64,000 bases of DNA from Streptomyces sp. Ag109_O5-10 (lineage in GTDB: Bacteria; Actinomycetota; Actinomycetes; Streptomycetales; Streptomycetaceae), in the NCBI RefSeq assembly GCF_900105755.1, contig NZ_FNTQ01000001.1, forward strand, positions 6,758,001 through 6,822,000, given 5' to 3'. A model generated the notes under the pieces. It saw only the letters and a list, made by a program, of their open reading frames with translations, was not told the origin of the DNA and did no database searches. The translations under genes and the position numbers were made by a program. Below, in pieces: positions 1-8,301 of the stretch (its first letter is position 1; the number at the start of each line of letters is the position of its first letter).

Positions 1-743
1 TCGGTGATGTCGAGGGCGTCGCAGTCGACGGTGACCGGCCCCACCACCGGGTGCCGGAAGGTCTTGACCAGGGTGGGCTCGGCGGACACGTCGTGCAGCT
101 CCCACAGTCGCCTGAACTCCTCGCTCCCGGCGAGGAGTTCGGCCACCAGGCCGGTCACCTCGGGCGAGTCCGGATACCGGCCGGCCGTGGCCCGCAGGCG
201 CCGCGCCGAGTGCCGGGCGAAGGCGTCCACGTCCGACACTCCGTACAGCCTGCTGCCCGCCGGGTGCGGCGTGAGGAAGGCGCGGCGCATGAGGTTGCGG
301 TCGCGCGGGGGCAGCGCCGAGAAGTCCTCCATGAGGGCGGCCGCCAGATCGTTCCAGGCCAGCACCTCGAAGGTCGCCGACGTCACGAACGCGGCGGCCT
401 GCGGAAGCCTGCGCAGCAGGTCGAGCAGGCTCTGCCGGACCTCGCGCGAGGGCCCGGCAGGCGGCCCGGGCGGCGCCCCGGCGAGGTGGTGCAGATGCCC
501 GCGCTCGGCGTCGGACAGCCGCAGCGCCCGCGCCAGCCCGCCCAGCACCTCACGCGAGGGCCGCGGCCCCCGCGCCTGCTCGAGACGCGTGTAGTACTCC
601 GTCGAGATGAACGCCAGCTGCGCCACCTCCTCGCGCCGCAGTCCCGGCGTCCGGCGGCGCGGGCCGCGCACCAGACCCACCTCGGCGGGGGAGATCCGCT
701 CGCGTCGGCTGCGCAGGAACGCCGCCAGCTCTTGCCTGTCCAC
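1..743 (-). CDS. XRE-family (MmyB-like) transcriptional regulator, C-terminus cut by window edge
   Basis: Translation from GTG at 743 gives an N-terminal helix-turn-helix of the XRE type (RRRTPGLRREEVAQLAFIS, then YYTRLEQARG), followed by the MmyB-like ligand-binding region (LAWNDLAAALMEDFSALP, then RRAFLTPHP). About 247 residues are visible and the stop lies beyond base 1. This family usually represses a neighbouring oxidoreductase gene. Here it is divergent from a short-chain dehydrogenase, with a 33-bp palindrome between them, so control of that gene and of itself is likely. The ligand is unknown. The family call is firm and the target is inferred. Confidence 0.85.
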   Translation of the reverse strand, partial: MDRQELAAFLRSRRERISPAEVGLVRGPRRRTPGLRREEVAQLAFISTEYYTRLEQARGPRPSREVLGGLARALRLSDAERGHLHHLAGAPPGPPAGPSREVRQSLLDLLRRLPQAAAFVTSATFEVLAWNDLAAALMEDFSALPPRDRNLMRRAFLTPHPAGSRLYGVSDVDAFARHSARRLRATAGRYPDSPEVTGLVAELLAGSEEFRRLWELHDVSAEPTLVKTFRHPVVGPVTVDCDALDIT

Positions 744-769
744 GCCTCCAGTGTGCGTCGACCGCCCGG

Positions 770-802
770 CCCCATCCAGGTACCGCCGGTGCCTGGATGG
801 GG
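770..802. promoter_or_regulatory. 33-bp inverted repeat, probable operator
   Basis: The arms CCCCATCCAGGTAC (770-783) and GTGCCTGGATGGGG (789-802) are inverted repeats with one mismatch in 14, around a 5-bp centre. The element sits 26 bp upstream of both the regulator's GTG and the dehydrogenase ATG. It is therefore the natural binding site for the divergent XRE regulator. Binding is inferred. Confidence 0.6.
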
Positions 803-828
803 CCGGCCCGCCGGCGCAGCCTCGAACC

Positions 829-1623
829 ATGGAGATCACAGCGAACACAGCGAACACGGCCGGCCCCGGCCTTCTGAGCGGCAAGGTCGCCTTCATCAGC
901 GGAGCCGGACGCGGGATCGGCGCGGCCGCCGCCCGGCTCTTCGCCCGCGAGGGCGCCCGGGTGCTGCTGGCGGCCCGTACGGAGGACCAGCTCAAGACGG
1001 TGACCGAGGAGATCCGCGCGGCCGGCGGGACCGCGGAGTACACGGTGTGCGACCTGGCCGACATGGCGAGCGTCCGGGCCGCCGTGGACCGCACGGTGGA
1101 GGTGTACGGCCGCCTGGACCTCGCCTTCAACAACGGCGCCACGATCCAGCACCCCGGCCCCCTGGACGAACTCCCCGAGGCCGCCTTCGACCACATCACC
1201 GACGTCAACCTCAAGAGCGTCTGGTTCGCCATGTCCGAGGAGGTCAGGGCCATCCGGGCCACCGCCGCCGGCGGTGCCGTCGTCAACAACTCGTCCGTCG
1301 GCAGCCTGGGCGCCAACCCCGTCCTGCCGGTCTACGGCGCCCTGAAACGGGCCGTCAACAGCCTCACCGAGTCGGCCGCCGTCACCTACGGCCCCGAGGG
1401 CATCCGCGTCAACGCCATCGCCCCCGGCGGCACCCTCACCGACATGGTGCGCGCCTGGGAGGAGGCCACCCCGGGCGTCGTCGACCGCATGCGGTCCACG
1501 ACCCCGCTGGGCCGCACGGCCGACCCCGCGGAGATCGCCGAGGCTGCCGCCTGGCTCCTCAGCGACCGTGCGTCCTACGTGACGGGCGCGGTGCTGCGGG
1601 TGGACGGCGGGGCGCGGCTCTAG
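829..1623 (+). CDS. Short-chain dehydrogenase/reductase (SDR)
   Basis: This is a 264-residue classical SDR, probably a cytosolic NAD(P)-dependent oxidoreductase. The cofactor motif GAGRGIG lies near residue 26, the conserved N-N-G motif appears as FNNGAT, the catalytic Ser is in NSSVGS, and the active-site pair appears as YGALK (Y-x-x-x-K). The C-terminal GGARL ending is typical of the family. The ATG at 829 is chosen because it follows the divergent operator and gives a normal SDR length; the open frame runs further upstream without family similarity. The substrate cannot be told from sequence. Confidence 0.88.
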   Translation: MEITANTANTAGPGLLSGKVAFISGAGRGIGAAAARLFAREGARVLLAARTEDQLKTVTEEIRAAGGTAEYTVCDLADMASVRAAVDRTVEVYGRLDLAFNNGATIQHPGPLDELPEAAFDHITDVNLKSVWFAMSEEVRAIRATAAGGAVVNNSSVGSLGANPVLPVYGALKRAVNSLTESAAVTYGPEGIRVNAIAPGGTLTDMVRAWEEATPGVVDRMRSTTPLGRTADPAEIAEAAAWLLSDRASYVTGAVLRVDGGARL

Positions 1624-1639
1624 GCAGGGCCGGCAAGGC

Positions 1640-1678
1640 GACCGGTGAGGGGCGCGGGACCTGCGCGACCAGCCACGA
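1640..1678 (+). repeat. Diverged copy of a dispersed extragenic repeat
   Basis: The stretch GGGGCGCGGGACCTGCGCGA followed by CCAGCC matches the core of the repeat at about 19615-19650 (AGGGGCGCGGGGAACTGCGC). It lies just after the dehydrogenase stop, in the gap to a convergent gene. Confidence 0.5.
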
Positions 1679-1731
1679 CGGCGCCGCGGCCGACAGGCGG
1701 CCTGCCCGGCCCCGCCCGCGGAGCACCCGGC

Positions 1732-2337
1732 TCAGTCGCTGACGTTGATGTGCCTGGCCAGCGCGGTCACGGAGAGGTCGGCGTGGTCGACCCACCGGGG
1801 GAACGCCAGGGTCTTGTGCTTGGTCGAGGCGGGCGGCGTGATCTCCAGGTAGGAGGCGTGCGCCGCACCCGAGGTGCCGGTGTTGGCGTGGGTCCAGGCG
1901 ACGACGGCCTCGGCGCTCTGGCCGTCCTTGAGGACGAGGGTCTTCTTGCCGGGGTCCTTGGCGTACCAGGTGTCGCCCCAGTGCGTGTGGGTGGTGATCG
2001 CCTTGTGCGCGGAGTTCTCCAGGCCCAGGCCGGGGTAGCCGCGCAGCGCGCAGGTCCTGCCGCTGAGGTTGCGCAGCGTGATGACGACACCCTCGTGGTT
2101 CATGCCACCGGCGAGCTGCTTGCCGAAGGTGGCCTTGAGCGCGGCCTCGGAGCAGGTGGGCGTGGTCTCGGCGGCGGCCGGGGTCGCCGCGTTGGCGGTG
2201 CCCGCCAAGACGAGGCCCAGACCGGCGAGGACGACCGCGCCGCCGGCGAGCCTGGCGCGGCCGAGCCCGCGGCGGCCACGGTGCCTGCCCGTGGACCCGG
2301 CGGTGTCGGTGCTGTGGGTGTTCAGGTCTTCGTTCAC
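1732..2337 (-). CDS. Secreted DUF4232-domain protein
   Basis: The gene encodes a 201-residue exported protein. The N-terminus has an Arg-rich stretch and a hydrophobic helix ending ANAATPAAAE, consistent with a signal peptide of about 50 residues. The mature part has the DUF4232 signature: an early Cys (PTCSEAALKATF), LRNLSGRTCALRGYPGL with the second Cys, and a C-terminal beta-rich segment (VDHADLSVTALARHI). This family is common and multicopy in streptomycetes. Its function is not established. It is convergent with the upstream dehydrogenase. Confidence 0.82.
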   Translation of the reverse strand: MNEDLNTHSTDTAGSTGRHRGRRGLGRARLAGGAVVLAGLGLVLAGTANAATPAAAETTPTCSEAALKATFGKQLAGGMNHEGVVITLRNLSGRTCALRGYPGLGLENSAHKAITTHTHWGDTWYAKDPGKKTLVLKDGQSAEAVVAWTHANTGTSGAAHASYLEITPPASTKHKTLAFPRWVDHADLSVTALARHINVSD

Positions 2338-2749
2338 GGCGACGACGCTCCACTCGTGTCGTGAGGCACGGGGCGTGGTCTGCGCCCCGTGCCGTCCTCT
2401 GGTGCCTTACACGAGGTTCGATGCACGACACCGCGGATTTGTTCGCGCCATGCCGCCGGAATCCTCGCGGGGCCACTTCCGGGTGTCACCGGTCGTGCGG
2501 CCGGAGGAGGTCCCCGCCGTGTACGACCGGTTCGTGCCCGACTCCCGGGTCAGGTTCCCCGAGCTGTCCTCTTTCACATATCCGTGTTCCGGGAGCCGAG
2601 GGAGCCGAGGGAGCCGAGGGAGCCGAGGGAGCCGACGACGTACGCGTTCGTGCCGGAGGGGGTCACGCGCGGCTCCGAAGCGCGAGGGACCGGCTTCAAC
2701 AAACGTGGAGCGTGGGCCAGTTGAGATGTCGCGTCAATACACCTGGTGA
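2338..2749. other. Gene-poor gap with possible decayed coding remnant
   Basis: No intact gene is evident. From 2450 to about 2580 one plus-strand frame has near-perfect GC third positions (reads VRPEEVPAVYDRFVPDSRV). After the 9-bp repeat array the coding-like bias continues in another frame (EPTTYAFVPEGVTRG, about 2629-2675). This suggests a short gene broken by the array. I do not recognise the protein. Confidence 0.3.
2592..2635 (+). repeat. 9-bp tandem repeat, about five copies
   Basis: The unit GGAGCCGAG is repeated four times perfectly plus a nearly complete fifth. Being a multiple of three it reads as repeated Arg-Glu-Pro in one frame. It sits between two coding-like stretches in different frames. 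Confidence 0.9.
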
Positions 2750-2754
2750 AAGTT

Positions 2755-2783
2755 CTTGCTGTGGGTTTCAAGCCTCTTGCTGT
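2755..2783 (+). promoter_or_regulatory. Paired CTTGCTGT elements upstream of the amylase-pullulanase gene
   Basis: CTTGCTGT occurs at 2755-2762 and again at 2776-2783, start to start 21 bp or two helical turns, with TTTCAAG between them. CTTGC-type repeats upstream of starch-degradation genes are typical targets of the LacI-family repressor MalR (Reg1) in Streptomyces. They lie about 75-100 bp before the start codon. MalR binding is inferred from position and motif. Confidence 0.5.
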
Positions 2784-2855
2784 AAACCTTTCGTTAGCGG
2801 TACGGTCGCGCCGGGTCGGACCCAAGAGAGCCGCTATCGCTAGGAGTTCACACCG

Positions 2856-5800
2856 GTGATACATGTCAGACGGGTCGCGGCCGTAGCCGTCGCCGCCCTC
2901 GCCGCCGCGCTCGTGCAGCCCCTCGCCGCACACGCCGCCGCCCCGCCCGCACCACCCTCCGACGCGCGGCTCGCCGCCGAGCCCGCCCGGCACGACGACA
3001 CCCGCGAGCAGTTCTACTTCGTCATGCCGGACCGTTTCGCCAACGGGGACAGGAAGAACGACAAGGGCGGTCTCACCGGCTCCCGCCTCTCCACCGGCTA
3101 CGACCCCACCGACAAGGGCTTCTACCAGGGCGGCGACCTCAAGGGCCTGACCCAGCGGCTCGACTACATCAAGGGGCTCGGCACCACCGCCATCTGGATG
3201 GCGCCGATCTTCAAGAACAGGCCCGTGCAGGGAACCGGGAGCAACGCCTCGGCCGGCTACCACGGGTACTGGATCACCGACTTCACCCAGGTCGACCCGC
3301 ACTTCGGGACCAACAAGGACCTGGAGACCCTCATCTCCAAGGCGCACGCCAAGGGCATGAAGGTCTTCTTCGACGTCATCACCAACCACACCGCCGACGT
3401 CGTCGACTACAAGGAGAAGTCGTACGACTACCTCTCCAAAGGTGCCTTCCCCTACCTGACCAAGGACGGTCAGCCGTTCGACGACGCGGACTACGCGGCC
3501 GGCGGCAGGAAGTTCCCTCCGGTGGACTCCGCCTCCTTCCCGCGCACCCCGACCGTGACCAGCGACAGCAAGGTGCCGTCGTGGCTCAACGACCCGACGA
3601 TGTACCACAACCGGGGCGACTCGACGTTCGCCGGCGAGTCCGCGACCTACGGCGACTTCTCCGGCCTGGACGACCTGTGGACCGAACGGCCCGAGGTCGT
3701 CAGCGGCATGGAGAAGATCTACGAGCGGTGGGTGAAGGACTTCGCCATCGACGGCTTCCGGATCGACACCGTCAAGAACGTCAACATGGAGTTCTGGACG
3801 CAGTGGGCGACCGCGCTGGACAAGTACGCGGCGGACCACGGCCGTAAGAACTTCTTCATGTTCGGCGAGACGTACTCCGCGGACACGTCCGTCACGTCGC
3901 CGTACGTCACCCAGGGGCGCCTCGACGCGACCCTCGACTTCCCCTTCCAGGACGCGGCCCGCTCCTACGCCTCCCAGGGCGGCAGCGCACAGAAGCTCGC
4001 GAGCGTCTTCGGCGACGACTACAAGTACACGACCGACAAGGCGAACGCCTACGAGCAGGTCACCTTCCTCGGCAACCACGACATGGGCCGGATCGGGTAC
4101 TTCCTGGAGCAGGACAACCCGAAGGCCACGGACGCCGAACTGCTCGCCAAGGACAGGCTCGCCAACGAGGTGATGTTCCTCAGCCGCGGCAACCCGGTCG
4201 TCTACTACGGCGACGAGCAGGGCTTCACCGGTTCCGGCGGCGACAAGGACGCCCGCCAGACCATGTTCGCGTCGAAGGTCGCCGACTACCTGGACGACGA
4301 CGAGATCGGCACCGACCGGACCGCCGCCACCGACTCCTACGACACCAGTGCACCGCTCTACAAGCAGATCGGTGCTCTCGGCAAGCTCCGCAAGGACAAT
4401 CCAGCCCTCGCCGACGGCGTCCAGACCGAGCGCTACGCGGCCGACGGCGCCGGTGTCTACGCGTTCACCCGGACGGACGCGAGGACCGGCCAGGAGTACG
4501 TCGTCGCCTTCAACAACGCCGACACGGCGAAGACGGCGACCTTCGCCACCGGTTCCGCCGGCATGCGCTACCTCGCCGCCTACGGCACGGACGGCACCCT
4601 CACCTCCGACGGCTCGGCGAAGCTGACCGTCACCGTCCCCGCCGAGTCCGCCGTCGTCTACAAGGCGGGCGGCCCCCTCGCCAAGCCCGTCACCACCCCC
4701 GCGATCACCCTGCAGGCCCCGGCCGCCGGCGCCACCGGCACCGTCGACCTCACCGCCGACGTCACCGGCGGGCAGCTCGACCGGGTCGTCTTCGCCGCCC
4801 AGGTCGGCAACGGCAAGTGGACCACCCTCGGCTCCGCCGACCACGCCCCCTACAAGGTCACCCAGACCCTCGGCAAGGACGTTCCGGCCGGTACCGCCCT
4901 GCGCTACAAGGCGGTCGTCGTCGACACCGCCGGGCACACCTCCAGCGCCCTGGCGGCGAGTACCAGCGGCACCCCGCCCGCCGCGGAGACGCCCACCGCC
5001 TCGTCCCGCGACTACGCGGTCGTCCACTACAAGCGCACCGACGGCGACTACGCCGACTGGAGCCTGTACGCCTGGGGCGACCTCGCCGACGGCGAGGCGA
5101 CCACCTGGCCCGCCGGGCACCCGTTCACCGGCCGGGACGCCTACGGCGCCTTCGCCTACGTCAAGCTGAAGCCCGGCGCCACGAACGTCGGCTTCCTCGT
5201 CGTCGACAAGGACGGCGACAAGGACGTCTCCGCCGACCGCTCCATCGACGTCAGCAAGACGGGCGAGGTGTGGATCGAGCAGGGGAAGGCCGACGTCCTC
5301 ACGACGAGACCGGCCGACGCCTACCCGGCCCAGGACACCACGAAGGCCGTCATCCACTACCACCGTGCCGACGGGGACTACGACGGCTGGGGCCTGCACG
5401 TCTGGACGGGCGCGGCCACTCCCACCGACTGGTCGAACCCCCTCGAGCCGGTGAAGACTGACGCCTATGGCGCGGTCTTCGAGGTGCCCCTCACCGAGGG
5501 TGCCACCAGCCTCAGCTACATCATCCACAAGGGCGACGAGAAGGATCTCCCCGCCGACCAGTCACTCGACCTCAAGTCCCGTGGCTACGAGGTGTGGCTG
5601 TTGAACGGCCAGGAGAAGTACCTGCTCCCGCAGCCGGCCGGCAGCGCGGCCGCCCTCGACCTGTCCACCTCCAAGGCGGTCTGGATCGACCGGGACACGG
5701 TCGCCTGGGACGGCGTCGACGGCGCGCTCTCCACCCAGCTGGTCTACTCCCACGACGGTTCGATCGCCGTCAAGGACGGGACCCTCACCAGCGACGACGA

Positions 5801-8228
5801 GCGGTGGCTGCGGCTGACGAGGACCACCCTCACCGACGCGCAGAAGGCGAAGTTCCCGTACCTGAAGGACTACACGGCCTGGTCGGTCGACCCGCGCGAC
5901 CGCGGCCGGGTGCGCGAGGCGCTCGGCGGACAGCTCGTCGCCTCCCAGCGCGCCGCCAACGGCGCGGTGCTGGCCGCGACCGGCGTGCAGGTCGCGGGCG
6001 TGCTGGACGACGTGTACGCCAAGGCGACGACGGCGGACCTCGGGCCGGTCTTCCGTCACGGAAGGCCCACGCTCTCCGTCTGGGCGCCGACCGCGCAGTC
6101 CGTCGCCCTCGAACTCGACGGCTCGCCGAAGACGATGCACCGCGACCCCGCCACCGGTGTCTGGTCCGTCACCGGGCCCGCGTCCTGGAAGAACAAGCCC
6201 TACCGGTACGTCGTGAAGGTCTGGGCGCCCACTGTCCAGAAGGTGGTCACCAACAAGGTCACCGACCCCTACTCGGTCGCCCTCACCGCGAACTCGGAGC
6301 GCAGCCTCGTCGTCGACCTGAACGACAAGTCCCTCGCCCCGGGCGGCTGGGCGACGTACACCAAGCCGAAGGCCGTCCCGATGAAGGACGCGCAGATCCA
6401 GGAGCTGCACGTCCGGGACTTCTCGGTGGCGGACGCCACGGTCCCGGCCGCCGACCGGGGCACCTACCTCGCCTTCACCGACAAGAACAGCGACGGCTCC
6501 AAGCACCTCAGGGCGCTCGCCAGGGCCGGGACCTCCTACGTCCATCTGCTCCCGGTCTTCGACTTCGCGACCGTGCCCGAGAGGAAGGCCGACCAGGCGA
6601 GCCCCGACTGCGACCTCGCCTCCTACCCGGCCGACTCGGAGCAGCAGCAGGCCTGCGTCTCCGCGGTGGCCGCGAAGGACGCCTACAACTGGGGCTACGA
6701 CCCCTACCACTTCACGGTCCCCGAGGGCTCGTACGCCACCGACCCGGACGGCACCGCGCGTACCGTGCAGTTCCGGAAGATGGTCAAGTCGCTCAACGAC
6801 GACGGGCTGCGGGTCGTCATGGACGTCGTCTACAACCACACGGCGGCCGGCGGTGAGGCGGACACCAGCGTCCTCGACCGGATCGTGCCCGGCTACTACC
6901 AGCGGCTGCTCGCCGACGGCAGCATCGCCAACAGCACCTGCTGCGCCAACACCGCGCCCGAGAACGCCATGATGGGCAAGCTGGTGGTGGACTCGATCGT
7001 CACCTGGGCGAAGGAGTACAAGGTCGACGGGTTCCGCTTCGACCTGATGGGCCACCACCCGAAGGCCAACATCCTGGCCGTGCGCAAGGCGCTCGACGCG
7101 CTCACCCTGAAGAAGGACGGCGTCGACGGCAAGAAGATCATCCTGTACGGGGAGGGCTGGAACTTCGGCGAGGTCGCGAACGACGCCCGGTTCGTGCAGG
7201 CCACCCAGCAGAACATGGCCGGCACCGGCATCGCCACCTTCTCCGACCGGGCCCGGGACGGCGTACGCGGCGGCAGTCCCTTCGACGACGACCCCGGCAT
7301 CCAGGGCTTCGCCTCCGGCCTCTACACCGATCCCAACTCCTCGACCGCCAACGGCACCGAGGCCGAGCAGAAGGCCCGCCTCCTGCACTACCAGGACCTG
7401 ATCAAGGTCGGGCTGACCGGCAACCTCGCCAAGTACCGGTTCACCGACAGCGACGGCAAGGAGGTCACCGGCGCGGAGATCGACTACAACGGCTCGCCCG
7501 CCGGATACGCCGACGCGCCCGGCGACGCCCTCGCCTACGTCGACGCGCACGACAACGAGTCGCTGTTCGACGCGTTGACGTACAAGCTGCCGGCCGGCAC
7601 CTCCGCGTCCGACCGGGCCCGGATGCAGGTCCTGGCGATGGCCACGGCCGCCCTCTCGCAGGGGCCCTCGCTCTCCCAGGCCGGCACCGACCTGCTGCGC
7701 TCCAAGTCCCTGGACCGCAACTCCTTCGACAGCGGCGACTGGTTCAACGCCATCCACTGGAACTGCGCCGACGGCAACGGCTTCGGCCGCGGGCTGCCGA
7801 CAGCCGCCGACAACCAGTCCAAGTGGTCCTACGCCAGGCCGCTGCTGACCTCGGTGAAGGTCGGGTGCCCGCAGATCGACGGGGCCTCGGCCGCCTACCA
7901 GGACCTGCTGCGGATCCGCACCACCGACAAGGCGTTCTCGCTCGGCACGGCCGCGCGGGTGCAGTCGAGGCTCTCCTTCCCGCTGTCCGGGAAGGACGAG
8001 ACGCCGGGCGTGATCACCATGGAACTCGGTGACCTCGTCGTCGTGTTCAACGCAAGCCCCGAGCAGCAGGAGCAGCGGGTGGGCACGCTGGCCGGAACCG
8101 GCTACCGGCTGCACCCGGTGCAGGCGTCGGGTGCGGACTCCGTCGTCAAATCGGCATCGTACGACCGCGAAACGGGTACGTTCGAGGTTCCGGGGCGCAC
8201 GGTGGCGGTGTTCTCGCGGACGACGTGA
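2856..8228 (+). CDS. pulA: Secreted bifunctional alpha-amylase/pullulanase
   Basis: This 1790-residue exported enzyme breaks down starch-type glucans and carries two GH13 catalytic modules. A signal peptide ends near AHAAAPPAPP. Module 1 (about 45-600) has DVITNH (about 173), GFRIDTVKN with nucleophile Asp (about 303), FGETY with the acid Glu (about 338) and FLGNHD (about 409), as in alpha-amylases. Two starch-binding PUD modules follow (DGDYADWSLYAW about 721, DGDYDGWGLHVW about 831), then a CBM48-like region. Module 2 (about 1200-1790) has DVVYNH, GFRFDLMGH, GEGW and VDAHDN, as in alpha-1,6-cleaving pullulanases. The GTG start has AGGAG nine bases upstream. Confidence 0.93.
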   Translation: MIHVRRVAAVAVAALAAALVQPLAAHAAAPPAPPSDARLAAEPARHDDTREQFYFVMPDRFANGDRKNDKGGLTGSRLSTGYDPTDKGFYQGGDLKGLTQRLDYIKGLGTTAIWMAPIFKNRPVQGTGSNASAGYHGYWITDFTQVDPHFGTNKDLETLISKAHAKGMKVFFDVITNHTADVVDYKEKSYDYLSKGAFPYLTKDGQPFDDADYAAGGRKFPPVDSASFPRTPTVTSDSKVPSWLNDPTMYHNRGDSTFAGESATYGDFSGLDDLWTERPEVVSGMEKIYERWVKDFAIDGFRIDTVKNVNMEFWTQWATALDKYAADHGRKNFFMFGETYSADTSVTSPYVTQGRLDATLDFPFQDAARSYASQGGSAQKLASVFGDDYKYTTDKANAYEQVTFLGNHDMGRIGYFLEQDNPKATDAELLAKDRLANEVMFLSRGNPVVYYGDEQGFTGSGGDKDARQTMFASKVADYLDDDEIGTDRTAATDSYDTSAPLYKQIGALGKLRKDNPALADGVQTERYAADGAGVYAFTRTDARTGQEYVVAFNNADTAKTATFATGSAGMRYLAAYGTDGTLTSDGSAKLTVTVPAESAVVYKAGGPLAKPVTTPAITLQAPAAGATGTVDLTADVTGGQLDRVVFAAQVGNGKWTTLGSADHAPYKVTQTLGKDVPAGTALRYKAVVVDTAGHTSSALAASTSGTPPAAETPTASSRDYAVVHYKRTDGDYADWSLYAWGDLADGEATTWPAGHPFTGRDAYGAFAYVKLKPGATNVGFLVVDKDGDKDVSADRSIDVSKTGEVWIEQGKADVLTTRPADAYPAQDTTKAVIHYHRADGDYDGWGLHVWTGAATPTDWSNPLEPVKTDAYGAVFEVPLTEGATSLSYIIHKGDEKDLPADQSLDLKSRGYEVWLLNGQEKYLLPQPAGSAAALDLSTSKAVWIDRDTVAWDGVDGALSTQLVYSHDGSIAVKDGTLTSDDERWLRLTRTTLTDAQKAKFPYLKDYTAWSVDPRDRGRVREALGGQLVASQRAANGAVLAATGVQVAGVLDDVYAKATTADLGPVFRHGRPTLSVWAPTAQSVALELDGSPKTMHRDPATGVWSVTGPASWKNKPYRYVVKVWAPTVQKVVTNKVTDPYSVALTANSERSLVVDLNDKSLAPGGWATYTKPKAVPMKDAQIQELHVRDFSVADATVPAADRGTYLAFTDKNSDGSKHLRALARAGTSYVHLLPVFDFATVPERKADQASPDCDLASYPADSEQQQACVSAVAAKDAYNWGYDPYHFTVPEGSYATDPDGTARTVQFRKMVKSLNDDGLRVVMDVVYNHTAAGGEADTSVLDRIVPGYYQRLLADGSIANSTCCANTAPENAMMGKLVVDSIVTWAKEYKVDGFRFDLMGHHPKANILAVRKALDALTLKKDGVDGKKIILYGEGWNFGEVANDARFVQATQQNMAGTGIATFSDRARDGVRGGSPFDDDPGIQGFASGLYTDPNSSTANGTEAEQKARLLHYQDLIKVGLTGNLAKYRFTDSDGKEVTGAEIDYNGSPAGYADAPGDALAYVDAHDNESLFDALTYKLPAGTSASDRARMQVLAMATAALSQGPSLSQAGTDLLRSKSLDRNSFDSGDWFNAIHWNCADGNGFGRGLPTAADNQSKWSYARPLLTSVKVGCPQIDGASAAYQDLLRIRTTDKAFSLGTAARVQSRLSFPLSGKDETPGVITMELGDLVVVFNASPEQQEQRVGTLAGTGYRLHPVQASGADSVVKSASYDRETGTFEVPGRTVAVFSRTT

Positions 8229-8243
8229 CCGAGGCCTTACGTT

Positions 8244-8278
8244 GGTGGGGCAGGCCCGGCATCGGGTACTGCCCCACC
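8244..8278 (+). terminator. Hairpin terminator after pulA
   Basis: GGTGGGGCAG (8244-8253) pairs perfectly with CTGCCCCACC (8269-8278) around a 15-base loop, directly after the pulA stop. Confidence 0.7.
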
Positions 8279-8301
8279 GGTGTTGTCCAGGGGCTGGAAG
8301 A

